Positions 7,169-15,662 of a DNA stretch of 42,132 nucleotides are shown here, piece by piece. The stretch covers positions 1-42,132 of the forward strand of contig VGHR01000014.1 in NCBI GenBank assembly GCA_016868205.1, in the 5' to 3' direction. Positions within the stretch are counted from its first letter, which is position 1, and every line of letters starts with the position of its first letter. This DNA comes from Betaproteobacteria bacterium. Lineage in GTDB: Bacteria; Pseudomonadota; Gammaproteobacteria; Burkholderiales; Burkholderiaceae_C. A program made the translations under genes and the position numbers. A model generated the notes under the pieces. That model was not told where the DNA came from. It ran no database searches and worked only from the letters and a program-made list of their open reading frames with translations.

Positions 7169-8614
7169 TCAGCAGCCCAGGCGCGCCCAGTAATAGGTGC
7201 TGATCGTGGGGTTGTAGCCCGGGTTAGCGTAACTTGCTTTGTAAGTGGCGCCGCCGTATGTCACCACGCTGCCCGCCGCATAGGCCTTGCCCTGCACCCA
7301 GGTACTGACCGGGGCCCAGTAGTAGGTGCTGATGGTGGGGTTGTAGCCCGGATTGGCGTACTTGGCTACATACTGCAGCCCGTTGTAGATCACCACCGCG
7401 CCAGCCGCATAGTTGCTGCCCTGGACCCATTGGGTGATTGGATGGGTGCAACTGGCTGTGCCCGACCCTCCATTGCAGGCGTAGGCGGCCCAGTAGTAGG
7501 TGCTGATTGTGGGGTTGTAGCCCGGGTTGGTATACTTGGCCAGGTGGAGCAGGCCGTTGTAGGCAACAACGCTGCCCGCCGGATAGGTTTGTCCGTTGAC
7601 CCAGCTGGCCGCCCCAGCAATGCACGAGGGGGCAGGGGCAGGGGCAGGGGCGCCTTCCGCCGTCTTGAAAATTTGATGGAACTGCTGCGCCGTTTGCACG
7701 ACACCACTGTAGGTATTGATCGGGGTTAGCCCGCTGCTCGATTGGGCGATATCGCGGTTGTAGGACCAGTAAGACAGCAGGCCAATCCCGTTGGCTTTAA
7801 CAAAGTCAGCGACGGTTTGCGCGTCGGCCAGGGTGAAGACGGTCCAGTCATCGTTCCAGCCGATCATGGGCTTGATACCCATCATGGCGTGAATTTGCGC
7901 GCGTCTTGCTGGGGAAAATGGCCTGGATTTGATCGGCAGTGGCCTTGAAGAAACCATGGAGGCCTGGGCCAGCGTCGGCGGGGTGATCATGGTCCCGACA
8001 TTGTCGGCGCCAAAGCTCATGGTCATGGCGTTGATCCTTTGTAGTCTCACTCCGGCGGCCACCGCACTTTTAATCACGGCCAGGCTGTTGTCATTGAGTC
8101 CGCGAAACCAGGCGGGCAGGGTCAGAGAGGTGTAGAGATCGGGGTACTTGGCCTGCAGCCTGACGAGCACCCGGTTGCGCCGGGCGGTTGCGTCCAGGTT
8201 GTTCAACTGGGTGCCTTCGATGTCCCAGTCAATCCGGCGCGTGCCCGAGTCGGTGATCAGCGTGTCGAGCAAGGCCAGCAGTTGGTCGTCCGAGCACGAT
8301 ACCTCTGCATAGATGCCGTCAGCCCCGCCCATTGAGATGATGAGTTTGCCGCCCTGGGCCACATAGTTGCGCGCATCAGGCAGGCTACTGGTCAGATTTG
8401 AATCGAGGGCACAACTGCCGCGGGTGATGCCAAAGGCCAGGGTCGCGCTGCTCAGCCCGTTTTTCTGGGCGGCGCTTAAGGTGCCCGGCCCCCAGCTCTG
8501 AAAGTAGGGGGCGATTTCGGCAGCTTGGCTCAAGCCGCCGAGGCAGAGTGCGGCTGCCGCCGCCAGCCGCGTGATCTTGCGGCGCCGTGAGGTTTGCGGT
8601 GAGGTGTGTGTCAT
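7169..8614 (-). CDS. Secreted GH18 chitinase with three chitin-binding modules
   Basis: A 481-residue secreted enzyme that should cleave chitin. A signal peptide (Arg-rich start, then RLAAAAALCLGGLSQA) precedes a glycoside hydrolase 18 domain (about 33-318). Its catalytic DxDxE is Asp129-Trp-Asp131-Ile-Glu133, with Glu133 the likely acid/base. A Pro/Ala linker (322-329) leads to three CBM5/12-like modules at about 336-378, 394-434 and 438-479. Each ends in NPGYNPTISTYYWA and carries the aromatic residues that bind chitin. The ATG at 8614 was chosen because it starts the signal peptide; an upstream start at 8692 adds 26 unlikely residues. Residues 220-237 look frame-swapped (see findings). If that is real, the segment before PMIGWND is altered and activity is uncertain. 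No partner chitin genes are nearby. Confidence 0.88.
   Translation of the reverse strand: MTHTSPQTSRRRKITRLAAAAALCLGGLSQAAEIAPYFQSWGPGTLSAAQKNGLSSATLAFGITRGSCALDSNLTSSLPDARNYVAQGGKLIISMGGADGIYAEVSCSDDQLLALLDTLITDSGTRRIDWDIEGTQLNNLDATARRNRVLVRLQAKYPDLYTSLTLPAWFRGLNDNSLAVIKSAVAAGVRLQRINAMTMSFGADNVGTMITPPTLAQASMVSSRPLPIKSRPFSPARRAQIHAMMGIKPMIGWNDDWTVFTLADAQTVADFVKANGIGLLSYWSYNRDIAQSSSGLTPINTYSGVVQTAQQFHQIFKTAEGAPAPAPAPSCIAGAASWVNGQTYPAGSVVAYNGLLHLAKYTNPGYNPTISTYYWAAYACNGGSGTASCTHPITQWVQGSNYAAGAVVIYNGLQYVAKYANPGYNPTISTYYWAPVSTWVQGKAYAAGSVVTYGGATYKASYANPGYNPTISTYYWARLGC
7179..7545 (-). repeat. Threefold DNA repeat encoding the chitin-binding modules
   Basis: Three nearly identical stretches of about 40-45 bp begin near 7189, 7319 and 7492 and encode NPGYNPTISTYYWA with flanking codons. 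The first two are 130 bp apart, the next 173 bp. The strong DNA similarity suggests recent duplication or gene conversion between modules, and could allow slippage between copies. Confidence 0.75.
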
Positions 8615-8821
8615 GGCTTGCTCAAAGAGGTGGATCGGGGGGTGGATCGCTCGGATCCGAATCAGCTTGTCGCCGCGCATGCTAGAGGCCACGGCCGAGC
8701 TCTGGGGCTCTGCCGTGGCAGGTTTGCAAGCAGTTGTCAGGACAAGCCGCCCTCGCTCACATTTGGCAAGCTTTGTTGCATTCAGAAGCCCTGCTTGAGG
8801 GCGGGGGCCCGCTCGAAGACC

Positions 8822-8843
8822 TAAGCCCCGGCATGGGGGCTTT
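8822..8843 (-). terminator. Possible terminator hairpin overlapping the acyl-CoA dehydrogenase stop
   Basis: AAGCCCC and GGGGCTT pair around a short loop next to the TAA stop of the acyl-CoA dehydrogenase gene. The sequence that follows on the minus strand has only scattered T residues, so it is a weak intrinsic terminator at best. The remaining gap at 8615-8841 should hold the chitinase promoter, which I could not pick out. Confidence 0.35.
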
Positions 8844-10101
8844 AGCCCGCCGGGTGGGCCGGTGTCTTCATGGCCTCGCGGTTTGCCAGATGGCGGGCCA
8901 GTTCCAGCTTGGCCAGGGAGGCGCGGTGTACTTCGTCTGGTCCGTCGGCAAAGCGCAAGGCGCGCTGCCAGACATAGGCATAGGCCAGCGGAAAATCATC
9001 GCTCATGCCACCACCACCGTGCGCTTGTATGGCCCAGTCGATAATTTTGGCGGCCATGTTTGGGGCCACCACCTTGATCATGGCGATCTCGGCTTTGGCC
9101 ACCTTGTTGCCCACCGTGTCCATCATGTAGGCAGCCTTGAGCGTGAGCAGGCGGGCTTGCTCAATCAGGCAGCGCGACTCGGCGATGCGTTCGTGCCAGA
9201 CCGATTGAGAGGAGACCGGTTTGCCGAAGGCCACGCGTTCGTTCAGACGCTTGCACATCAGCTCCAGCGCCCGCTCGGCGGCGCCGATGCTACGCATGCA
9301 ATGATGGATTCGACCCGGCCCGAGCCGTCCCTGGGCAATCTCGAAGCCACGGCCTTCGCCGAGCAGCAGATGGTCAGCCGGCACACGGACATTGCGCAGT
9401 TCAACCTCCATGTGGCCGTGCGGCGCATCGTCATAGCCAAAGATGGGCAGGTGCCGCAGGATTTTGATGCCCGGCGTGTCAGCGGGCACCAGGATCATCG
9501 ACTGCTGCGAATGGCGTGGCGCCTCGGGGTCGGTCTTGCCCATGACGATGAAGATGGCGCAGCGCGGATCACCCACGCCGGACGACCACCACTTGCGACC
9601 GTTGATCAGGTAGTGGTCGCCGTCCTTCTCAATACGGCACTGGATATTGGTGGCGTCCGATGAGGCCACCGCTGGCTCGGTCATGAGGAAAGCCGAGCGA
9701 ATGTCTCCGCGCAGCAAGGGCTCGAGCCAGCGTTGCTTGTGGGCCTCGCTGCCATAGCGCTCCAGCGTTTCCATGTTGCCGGTGTCTGGCGCATTGCAGT
9801 TGAAGACCTCTGGCGCCCAATGCACCCGCCCCATGATTTCACACAAGGGGGCGTATTCGAGGTTGGACAGGCCCTCCGGCGCTCGAGGCGAATGCGGTAA
9901 AAACAAATTCCACAGTCCCGCTGCATGTGCTTTGGGCTTGAGGTCCTCGATCAGCTTAAGGGGCACCCAGGCATTGCCTTTGTCGCGGTTGCTCGCAATC
10001 TCTTCGTGGAACCGTCCTTCGTTGGGATAGATGAACTCGTCCATGAAGGCAGTCAGCCGTTCTTGCATCTGCTGGACTTTGGGCGTGTATTGAAAATCCA
10101 T
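8842..10101 (-). CDS. Acyl-CoA dehydrogenase, ACAD10/11-like
   Basis: A 419-residue FAD-dependent acyl-CoA dehydrogenase, cytoplasmic, oxidising acyl-CoA to 2-enoyl-CoA. The order is the N-terminal helical domain, the flavin-binding segment ([18 protein letters not shown]), the middle beta domain with the [15 protein letters not shown] loop, and the C-terminal helical domain ending in [34 protein letters not shown]. This variant resembles the dehydrogenase half of human ACAD10/ACAD11 and LvaC-like enzymes. The gene lies 17 bp after a kinase gene matching the other half of the ACAD10/11 fusion and is the last of a five-gene minus-strand cluster. In known systems the pair converts 4-hydroxyacyl-CoA through a 4-phospho intermediate into a beta-oxidation substrate; that role is inferred here. 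Confidence 0.9.
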   Translation of the reverse strand: MDFQYTPKVQQMQERLTAFMDEFIYPNEGRFHEEIASNRDKGNAWVPLKLIEDLKPKAHAAGLWNLFLPHSPRAPEGLSNLEYAPLCEIMGRVHWAPEVFNCNAPDTGNMETLERYGSEAHKQRWLEPLLRGDIRSAFLMTEPAVASSDATNIQCRIEKDGDHYLINGRKWWSSGVGDPRCAIFIVMGKTDPEAPRHSQQSMILVPADTPGIKILRHLPIFGYDDAPHGHMEVELRNVRVPADHLLLGEGRGFEIAQGRLGPGRIHHCMRSIGAAERALELMCKRLNERVAFGKPVSSQSVWHERIAESRCLIEQARLLTLKAAYMMDTVGNKVAKAEIAMIKVVAPNMAAKIIDWAIQAHGGGGMSDDFPLAYAYVWQRALRFADGPDEVHRASLAKLELARHLANREAMKTPAHPAG

Positions 10102-10118
10102 GAACGCGCTCCTTTATT

Positions 10119-11204
10119 TCAATTGGATTCGGATCGGTGGGCAAATTGCCAGGCCAGTTCGGCCAGCGGCCGGGCGCCTGCGCCCGATTCGCGGGCTTTC
10201 TCGCTGGCTGCGGTCCCGTCTTCCGCGCGCTTGGCTATGCCCTGAAGAATGGCTGCGATGCGAAACAGGTTGTAGGCCAGGTAAAAGTTCCAGTCTGCGT
10301 AAGAGGGGATCGGTATCCCGGTTCTCTCACAGTAAACGCGCAAATACTGGGCCTCCTGCGGAATGCCCAGACTGGTCAGGTCGAAGCCTGCCAAGCCCCG
10401 GAACACGCCCGGCGCGATATGCCAGGACATGCAGTGGTAGGCAAAGTCGGCCAGCGGGTGGCCCAGAGTCGACAGCTCCCAGTCAAGCACCGCGGTGATG
10501 CGGGCCTCCGTGGGATGGAACATCAGGTTGTCAAGGCGGTAGTCGCCGTGCACGATGCAGACCCGACTCTCATCGCGGGCAGCCTGCGGGATGTGTCCAG
10601 GCAGCCATTCAATCAGCGCGTCCATCGCCGTAATCGGCTGCGTGACTGAGGCCGCATACTGCTTGCTCCAGCGCCCGATCTGCCTTTCAAAGTAATTGCC
10701 TGGCCGTCCAAAATCGCTCAGTCCCAGTGCGGCAAAGTCCACTCGGTGCAGCGCCGCAATGATGCGGTTCATCTCATCGTACATGGCCGCCCGTTGAGCC
10801 CGATCCAGATCAGGCAGGGCTTGCTCCCAGAGGACCCGGCCTTCCATGAAGTCCATGACATAGAAGGCTCGACCGATGACGGATTCGTCTTGGCAGAGGC
10901 AGAGCATCTTGGCCACCGGAATGTGACCTTCGAGCGCCCGCATGATGCGAAATTCGCGTTCGATGGCATGGGCCGAAGGCAGCAGTTTGGCCACCGGCCC
11001 GGGTTTGGCGCGCATGACATATGCGCGCTGTGGCGTGACTATCTTGTAGGTGGGGTTCGATTGCCCGCCCTTGAACAGCTCAAGCTCCATCGGCCCCGAG
11101 AAGCCGGGCAATTGCCGACTGAGGTAGGCCTGCAGGGCGTCGATGTCGACACGATGCTGATCGGTCATCGGTCGAAGGGGGTCTGAACCAGGGGTCGAAG
11201 TCAT
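10119..11204 (-). CDS. APH-fold kinase, ACAD10/11 N-terminal-like
   Basis: A 361-residue phosphotransferase of the aminoglycoside phosphotransferase fold. The candidate nucleotide-binding Lys67 is in YVMRAKP. The catalytic loop is VHGDYRLDN (His219, Asp221, Asn226), and the metal-binding acidic site is LDWE (Asp241, Glu243). With an acyl-CoA dehydrogenase next door it matches the kinase domain that is fused to the dehydrogenase in animal ACAD10/11 and paired with it in levulinate catabolism (LvaA). The likely reaction is phosphorylation of the 4-hydroxyl of a hydroxyacyl-CoA rather than antibiotic inactivation. A start at 11168 (MTDQHRVDIDALQ) is also possible; neither has a strong ribosome binding site. 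Confidence 0.85.
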   Translation of the reverse strand: MTSTPGSDPLRPMTDQHRVDIDALQAYLSRQLPGFSGPMELELFKGGQSNPTYKIVTPQRAYVMRAKPGPVAKLLPSAHAIEREFRIMRALEGHIPVAKMLCLCQDESVIGRAFYVMDFMEGRVLWEQALPDLDRAQRAAMYDEMNRIIAALHRVDFAALGLSDFGRPGNYFERQIGRWSKQYAASVTQPITAMDALIEWLPGHIPQAARDESRVCIVHGDYRLDNLMFHPTEARITAVLDWELSTLGHPLADFAYHCMSWHIAPGVFRGLAGFDLTSLGIPQEAQYLRVYCERTGIPIPSYADWNFYLAYNLFRIAAILQGIAKRAEDGTAASEKARESGAGARPLAELAWQFAHRSESN

Positions 11205-11297
11205 GGGGCCGTTGGTGGGTCGCGTCTGGGGAGGGCTTGGGGCGAGGCCGGTGGCTCGATGGGCGGCGATGAACCGGGTCCTGCTGCGCGCAGCACT

Positions 11298-12077
11298 TCA
11301 GCGGAAGTGCGGGGGTCGCTTTTCGAGGAAGGCGGCGATGCCTTCGCCGGCGTTTTCGTGTCCCAGGTGGCGCAGGAAGGCCTGTCCCTCCTGAACCAGG
11401 TGGGCGCTCAGAGGCTGTTGTTCGGCATCGTTGATGAGTTCCTTGATACCGCCCAGCACATTGCTGGGTCGTTGGTTGAGATCGGCGGCCAGAGCCAGGG
11501 CGCTCGTCAGGGCCTGACCAGGGCTGCAAATTTGGTTGACCAGGCCGTACTGGTGCAACAGGGCGGCGCTTAGGCGGCTGCCCCGCATCAGCGCATCGGT
11601 GGCCAGGGGGCGGGGCAGGGCTCTTGCCAGTTGCCAGCTGCCGCCCCCGTCGGGGGTTAGGCCGATCTTGCTGTGGGCCATGAAGAAGTAGGCATCCTCG
11701 GCGGCCAGCAGAAAGTCGCAGGCCAAGACCAGTGCAAAGGCGGCTCCGACGGCCGGCCCCTCCACCGCGGCGATGACGGGCTTGGCTGAGGTGCGGATGG
11801 CATCGACCCAGCTGCTCAGGCTCTCCAGGGTCTGGCGCTGTACTTGCATCTGGCCCTCGCGGGCTGCTTGCAAGCGTTTTACATTGCCCCCCGCGCTGAA
11901 AACCCGTCCCTCGCCGGTGAGGATGATGCTGCGCACTTCCGGGTTGCTTTCGGCCGCGGTAACCGCCTCGACGCCCGCGGCATAGATTTCAGGCCCCAGC
12001 GCGTTATGCTGCTGCGGATTGCTGATGGTCAGGATCAGGGTGCCGTCCTGACTGTGGCTCTTGAGGCTGGCGGTCAT
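11298..12077 (-). CDS. Enoyl-CoA hydratase/isomerase family protein
   Basis: A 259-residue crotonase-fold enzyme. The two oxyanion-hole segments are present: HNALGPEI with VFSAGGNVKRL, and VEGPAVGAAFALVLACDFLLAA. IGLTPDGGGSW stands where crotonases carry a catalytic acid. The loop resembles PaaG-like isomerase/hydratases, so hydration or double-bond isomerisation are both possible. The ATG at 12077 lies 4 bp after the stop of the upstream 3-hydroxyacyl-CoA dehydrogenase, indicating tight coupling; a start 18 bp earlier (MRRPEA) would overlap that stop. It fits as the second step of beta-oxidation after the acyl-CoA dehydrogenase encoded downstream. Confidence 0.88.
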   Translation of the reverse strand: MTASLKSHSQDGTLILTISNPQQHNALGPEIYAAGVEAVTAAESNPEVRSIILTGEGRVFSAGGNVKRLQAAREGQMQVQRQTLESLSSWVDAIRTSAKPVIAAVEGPAVGAAFALVLACDFLLAAEDAYFFMAHSKIGLTPDGGGSWQLARALPRPLATDALMRGSRLSAALLHQYGLVNQICSPGQALTSALALAADLNQRPSNVLGGIKELINDAEQQPLSAHLVQEGQAFLRHLGHENAGEGIAAFLEKRPPHFR

Positions 12078-12081
12078 GGCT

Positions 12082-13599
12082 TCAGGCCTCCTCATGCCGC
12101 AGAGAAATGCCGATGGCGCCGCGCCGCCGCAGCCACGGTGAGGGGCGGTACCGGGGATCTCCGTAGACGGTCTGCAAGTTAAAGAGAACCTCCAGCACAT
12201 TGGCCGGTCCCCAACGGTCCCCCATGGCCAGGGGGCCCAGCGGGTAGCCCAGGCCCAGGGTGACCGCTGTATCCAGATCGGTTGGCGTACAGATGCCCTG
12301 CTGACACATATCGCTGGCGATATTGACGATGGTGGCCACCACCCGCTGGGTGATAAAGCCACCACTGTCGCGGATCACGCTGACCGCCTTGCCGTCGCGA
12401 GCGAACAGAGCTTGTGCGGCCTCACGCATGTCGCTGCGGGTGGCCGGGTTGGTGGCCAGCACGCGCCGGCGAGTGGCCGCGTCTTCGATGAGAAGATCGA
12501 TGCCGATGGTGCGCGCCGGGTCCAGGCGTTCGACCACGGCCACCGTGGTGACATCAAAGCCCAGAGGGGCGACCAGCGTCAGGGCCTGACCCGAAGGCGA
12601 GACACCGGTTTCAATCTGGGCTCCCAGGTCCTTGAGTAATTGCAGCAACTCGGCCCGGCGGGCGGCCCGTGGCGACACCCACACGGGTGGCAACTGCGCC
12701 ACCACGGGTGCTGGGGGCTCGACGGCCCCCTCGGCTTTACCGTCGAAGTAGCGGTAAAAGCCTTGACCCGTTTTGCGGCCCAGCACGCCGCCGGCCAGGC
12801 GCTGCGCCGTGATCACACTGGGCCGGTAACGGGCCTCCTGATAGTACTGGTGGTAAACGGATTCCATCACCGGATGAGACACATCCAGTCCGGTGAGGTC
12901 CATCAGTTCAAAGGGGCCGAGTCGAAAGCCGACTTGGTCGCGAAGGACCCGGTCGATGGTTTGGAAGTCGGCCACACCTTCGCTGGCCAGTCGCAGCGCC
13001 TCGGTGTTGTAGCCGCGTCCGGCGTGGTTGACGATAAAGCCCGGCGTGTCGGCGGCCTGCACCGGTGTGTGTCCGATCTCGCGCGTGAACTGGATCAAGG
13101 CCTGCGCCACCGCAGGATCGGTTTTGAGGCCGCAGATCACCTCGACCACTTTCATCAAGGGGACGGGGTTGAAGAAGTGAAAACCCGCCAGGCGTTGCGG
13201 CCGCTTCAGGGCCGCGCCGATGTGGGTGATCGACAGCGAGGATGTGTTGCTGGCCAGGATCGCCGTTTCCCCCACGAGGTCCTCCAATTGGGCCAGCAGG
13301 GCTTGCTTGACTTCGAGCTTTTCGACAATGGCTTCGATCACCAGCGTGCAGCCGGTCACCTCCGCAATCTGCGCGGGCCGGATCCGGTCCTGGCAGGCTT
13401 GGGCCTGCGAAGCGTCCATCTTGCCTTTGTCGACCAGCTTGCCCCACTGCTCGGCCAGCAAATCCTTGGCCTGCAAGGGGGCTTGCGGATTGTTGTCGAT
13501 CAGACGAACCACGCTGCCAGCTTGAGCCGCGATTTGGGCGATACCCCGGCCCATCGCACCCGCGCCGATGATGGCGATAGTCGCAAACACAGGTTTCAT
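12082..13599 (-). CDS. 3-hydroxyacyl-CoA dehydrogenase (PaaH/HbdA type)
   Basis: A 505-residue NAD-dependent dehydrogenase that oxidises 3-hydroxyacyl-CoA to 3-ketoacyl-CoA. The Rossmann motif IGAGAMGRGIAQ (Gly12, Gly14, Gly17) opens the protein, SNTSSLSIT follows, and catalytic His141 is in GFHFFNPVPLMKVVEV. A first C-terminal helical domain ends near LGRKTGQGFYRY. A second copy of that domain (about 400-490, with LGLGYPLGPLAMGDRWG) gives the length typical of PaaH/PaaC proteins of about 500 residues, not the short FadB-like form. It is co-directional with the hydratase downstream (4-bp gap) and the 2-hydroxyacid dehydrogenase upstream (30-bp gap). A thiolase, needed to finish the cycle, is not in the window. 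Confidence 0.9.
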   Translation of the reverse strand: MKPVFATIAIIGAGAMGRGIAQIAAQAGSVVRLIDNNPQAPLQAKDLLAEQWGKLVDKGKMDASQAQACQDRIRPAQIAEVTGCTLVIEAIVEKLEVKQALLAQLEDLVGETAILASNTSSLSITHIGAALKRPQRLAGFHFFNPVPLMKVVEVICGLKTDPAVAQALIQFTREIGHTPVQAADTPGFIVNHAGRGYNTEALRLASEGVADFQTIDRVLRDQVGFRLGPFELMDLTGLDVSHPVMESVYHQYYQEARYRPSVITAQRLAGGVLGRKTGQGFYRYFDGKAEGAVEPPAPVVAQLPPVWVSPRAARRAELLQLLKDLGAQIETGVSPSGQALTLVAPLGFDVTTVAVVERLDPARTIGIDLLIEDAATRRRVLATNPATRSDMREAAQALFARDGKAVSVIRDSGGFITQRVVATIVNIASDMCQQGICTPTDLDTAVTLGLGYPLGPLAMGDRWGPANVLEVLFNLQTVYGDPRYRPSPWLRRRGAIGISLRHEEA

Positions 13600-13629
13600 T
13601 TGTTGGTGTCCTCGGAGTTTCTCAGCGCT

Positions 13630-14637
13630 CTAGCGGCGCACTTGCAAGGCACCCGGGTTGACGATATGGGTGGGCGTGCCTTTGATGAAGTTGACGACAT
13701 TGTCAAAGGCCGAACCAAACAGCAGTTCGTAGTTGTCCTGCTCGACATAACCGATGTGGGGCGTACAGATGCAGTTTTCCAGGCGCAGCAGGGCGTGGCC
13801 TTGAAGGATGGGCTCGGTCTCGAAAACATCGACGGCCGCCATGCCGGGCCGCCCCCGGTTGAGCGCCGAAATCAGCGCATCGCTCTCGATCAACTCCGCC
13901 CGCGAAGTATTGACCAAGAGGGCGGTGGGTTTCATGAGGGCGAGATCCTCCAGCTTGATGCACCCACGGGTCGCGTCGGCCAGTCGCAGGTGTAGGCTGA
14001 GCACATCGCTCGTCGAAAAAAGTTCAGCCTTGCTCTCGGCAATTTCGTAGCCATCGGCCTGCGCACGCTGTCTGGCCTGCTCGCCGCCCCAAACCACCAC
14101 CCGCATACCAAAGGCTCGGCCGTAGCCGGCCACGATCTGCCCGATCTTGCCGTAGCTCCACAGGCCCAGGGTCTTGCCCTTGACAACGGTGCCCAGCGCG
14201 AAGTTGGTCGGCATTGAGCCCGCTTTCAGCCCCGATTGTTGCCAGGCGCCGTGCTTGAGGTTGGCGACATATTGGGGGATGCGCCGCATCGCAGCCATCA
14301 TTAGGGCCCAGGTAAATTCAGCTGTAGAGACGGGCGCGCTGGAACTTTCGGCCACCGCCACCCCGCGTTCGGTGCAGGCTGCAATATCTATATGGGCGCC
14401 GGCTTTCCCGGTCTGCGAAATCAGCTTGAGTTTGGGCAGCTTTTCGATCAGCGCGCGGGAAATCGGAGTGCGCTCCCGTATCAGCACCACGACCTCGGCA
14501 TCCTTCAGGCGCACCGAAAGTTGCCCGATTCCCTTGACGGTATTGGTGTAGACCTTGGCCGGGTAGGCGTCAAGCTTGGAGGCACACTTGAGCTTGCGGA
14601 CGGCATCTTGATAGTCGTCCAGGATCACGATATTCAT
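13630..14637 (-). CDS. D-isomer-specific 2-hydroxyacid dehydrogenase family protein
   Basis: A 335-residue NAD(P)-dependent oxidoreductase of the D-2-hydroxyacid dehydrogenase family. The nucleotide-binding segment is KTLGLWSYGKIGQIVAGYG, a Rossmann turn in which the first Gly of GxGxxG is replaced. The catalytic set is Arg in VNTSRAEL, Glu in DVFETEP and His in CTPHIGYVE. The substrate is unknown; family members reduce 2-keto acids or oxidise phosphoglycerate-like hydroxyacids. It is the first gene of the minus-strand cluster leading into beta-oxidation genes, so it may supply or remove a 2-oxo acid from that pathway, or may only be a neighbour. Confidence 0.85.
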   Translation of the reverse strand: MNIVILDDYQDAVRKLKCASKLDAYPAKVYTNTVKGIGQLSVRLKDAEVVVLIRERTPISRALIEKLPKLKLISQTGKAGAHIDIAACTERGVAVAESSSAPVSTAEFTWALMMAAMRRIPQYVANLKHGAWQQSGLKAGSMPTNFALGTVVKGKTLGLWSYGKIGQIVAGYGRAFGMRVVVWGGEQARQRAQADGYEIAESKAELFSTSDVLSLHLRLADATRGCIKLEDLALMKPTALLVNTSRAELIESDALISALNRGRPGMAAVDVFETEPILQGHALLRLENCICTPHIGYVEQDNYELLFGSAFDNVVNFIKGTPTHIVNPGALQVRR

Positions 14638-14718
14638 GACCTTATTGTGCCTCCAAGCGTGCGCGAGGCCGCAGTGGCTGCGCCCCGGCCCACCCGCTCA
14701 AGCCCTCAGCGGACCGGA

Positions 14719-14907
14719 TTAACGGACCGACTTTTCGGATACGCTGTCAGAACGGTGCGCACGGATTGACAGCAGGTCGATCAGCAGCCCGCCGAGACCT
14801 CCCATCAAGCCAGCGCCGACGATGCGCAGAACGCCCGAGGTTGATCGGCCGGGGGCCGGCGGCCGGGCGGCTTTCAAGGCACTGCGTGCTCTGGAGTGCT
14901 TGGCCAT
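14719..14907 (-). CDS. Small Gly-rich membrane protein downstream of lexA (hypothetical)
   Basis: A 62-residue frame begins 8 bp after the lexA stop. It has a basic start (MAKHSRARSALKAARPP), one Gly-rich hydrophobic segment (VLRIVGAGLMGGLGGLLI, about 26-43) and a polar tail. That layout fits a single-pass inner-membrane peptide. The ribosome binding site is weak, so it would depend on translational coupling to lexA. I do not recognise a family. Because it would be in the SOS operon, a small SOS-induced membrane peptide is conceivable, but it may also be chance. Confidence 0.4.
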   Translation of the reverse strand: MAKHSRARSALKAARPPAPGRSTSGVLRIVGAGLMGGLGGLLIDLLSIRAHRSDSVSEKSVR

Positions 14908-14915
14908 GGCGCAGC

Positions 14916-15605
14916 CTACATGAGCATGGTGTTGCGTATGAGGCCCACCGCCAGGCCTTCGAGTTCGAAAGGGTCTTCAGGCCCGACAAGGATGGGCTCG
15001 AACTCGGGGTTTTCGGGCAGTAACTCGATGCCGTTTTTGTGCCGGCGGTAGCGCTTGACCGTGACCTCCTCACCCAGGCGTGCCACCACGATCTGACCGT
15101 TGCGCGCCTCGCGCGTCTGTTGCACAGCCAGCAGGTCGCCGTCCATGATGCCGACATCGCGCATGCTCATGCCGCGCACCTTGAGCAGATAGTCGGGCTT
15201 GCGCTGGAACAGACTGGCCTCGAGGTAGTAGGTCTGGTCGATATGTTCCTGCGCCAAAATCGGGTGCCCGGCCGCAACCCGGCCGATCAGGGGCAAGGCC
15301 AGTTGGGCCAGATTGGGAAGCGGCAGCATGAGCTGCTTGATGCGCGAGGCATTGAGCGAACGCAAGGCCTCCCCGCGCAGGCGAATGCCGCGCGAGGTGC
15401 CGCTGACCAGCTCGATGACGCCCTTGCGGGCCAGGGCTTGCAGGTGCTCTTCGGCCGCATTGGCCGACTTAAAGCCCAGTTCGCTGGCGATTTCTGCCCG
15501 GGTCGGTGGTGCGCCGGTGCGGGCGATGGCGCTCTCGATCAGGTCGAGAATCTGTTGCTGGCGGGCAGTGAGCTTGGGGCTCTCGGGGAGGAGGTCGTCA
15601 ATCAT
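14916..15605 (-). CDS. lexA: LexA repressor
   Basis: A 229-residue SOS repressor and self-cleaving protease. The N-terminal winged-helix domain ([43 protein letters not shown]) binds operator DNA. The C-terminal peptidase S24 domain carries the cleavage site Ala112-Gly113 (RVAAGHP), nucleophile Ser147 (VRGMSMRD) and general base Lys184 (EVTVKRY). The ATG at 15605 was chosen because [18 protein letters not shown] is the expected LexA start; upstream codons add unrelated residues across the operator region. Two SOS boxes lie upstream, consistent with autorepression. An insert around residues 80-100 ([19 protein letters not shown]) makes the protein longer than E. coli LexA (202 residues). Confidence 0.97.
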   Translation of the reverse strand: MIDDLLPESPKLTARQQQILDLIESAIARTGAPPTRAEIASELGFKSANAAEEHLQALARKGVIELVSGTSRGIRLRGEALRSLNASRIKQLMLPLPNLAQLALPLIGRVAAGHPILAQEHIDQTYYLEASLFQRKPDYLLKVRGMSMRDVGIMDGDLLAVQQTREARNGQIVVARLGEEVTVKRYRRHKNGIELLPENPEFEPILVGPEDPFELEGLAVGLIRNTMLM

Positions 15606-15646
15606 GGCGGTGACTCGGGGCGTGGAGGGGCGGTGTTGCGGGTAGG

Positions 15647-15662
15647 CTGTTCGAAAACACAG
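15647..15662. promoter_or_regulatory. LexA (SOS) box, lexA-proximal
   Basis: CTGTTCGAAAACACAG has both perfect CTGT and ACAG half-sites around 8 bp. It lies 42 bp upstream of the lexA ATG, just past the proposed -10, so bound LexA would block its own transcription. Its centre is 19 bp from the second box. Confidence 0.75.

Noticed and set aside
10119..11204. Antibiotic-resistance aminoglycoside phosphotransferase
   Set aside because: The fold is shared, but the adjacent acyl-CoA dehydrogenase and beta-oxidation genes point to the ACAD10/11-type kinase, and no resistance gene context exists.
12640..13995. 451-codon plus-strand frame opposite two dehydrogenase genes
   Set aside because: Spans the ends of two well-supported minus-strand genes and shows no family motifs.
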